Source: Hypsibius dujardini
Taxonomy: Eukaryota > Tardigrada > Eutardigrada > Parachela > Hypsibiidae
Length of the DNA: 40,512 nucleotides
Assembly: GCA_001579985.1 (NCBI GenBank)
Contig: LRSR01013313.1
Coordinates: forward strand, 1 to 40,512
Direction of reading: 5' to 3'
Made by a program: the position numbers and the translations under genes. Below the pieces are notes generated by a model, which did no database searches, was not told the DNA's origin, and saw only the letters and a list, made by a program, of their open reading frames with translations. Numbering within the stretch: the first letter of the stretch is position 1; the number at the start of each line of letters is the position of its first letter. Positions 40,479 to 40,512 of this stretch are shown one piece after another.

Positions 40479-40512
<34 letters not shown>
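40401..40512. repeat. CTGT array at right window edge
   Basis: Tandem CTGT units with a duplicated AACTCCTCTAT insert at about 40428 and 40469; in channel intron 5. Confidence 0.95.

Overview
This window is nuclear DNA from a multicellular animal. It shows eight or nine intron-rich protein genes on both strands with canonical GT-AG introns, packed into 40 kb together with many simple (CAGA/CTGT and GATT/CAAT) arrays, minisatellites and short inverted-repeat elements. Gene content (DNAJC11, LSM2, SURF1, cytoplasmic dynein-2 light intermediate chain, a Slo potassium channel, a natriuretic-peptide-receptor-like ectodomain) is metazoan. A compact invertebrate genome, perhaps a tardigrade, is my guess; nothing in the window proves the phylum.

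Layout. 1-661 (+): 3' end of a protein that may be a bridge-like lipid transfer protein. 1154-2475 (-): complete four-exon isochorismatase-fold cysteine hydrolase. 3967-12368 (+): single-pass receptor with an ANF-receptor (type 1 periplasmic-binding) ectodomain, with two tandem alternative 5' cassettes (3967-4559 and 5470-6111) that are both phase-compatible with one shared set of downstream exons; it ends in a short tail with no kinase-homology or cyclase domain. 13900-15214 (+): DYNC2LI1. 16140-20971 (+): DNAJC11, 17 exons. 21794-29707 (-): long coiled-coil protein of unknown identity. 31248-31982 (-): LSM2 with a Gly/Gln-rich C-terminal extension. 32591-35489 (+): basic nuclear-type protein, weakly like RNA polymerase III subunit RPC4, divergent from LSM2. 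36459-38735 (+): SURF1. 39218-end (+): N-terminal part of a Slo (BK-type) channel.

These genes do not form one pathway. What unites the window is the repeat landscape. Introns and spacers hold at least three small inverted-repeat element families with two copies each, several single foldback elements, arrays enclosed by terminal inverted repeats, and two related 110-bp satellites in opposite orientation 20 kb apart. Some repeats touch coding sequence: a 21-bp in-frame repeat in the receptor ectodomain, a 147-bp element starting exactly at a receptor exon end, and a 53-bp array that begins across the stop codon of the coiled-coil gene. All exon models come from reading frame, splice-site phase and remembered family patterns; no alignment or transcript was available.
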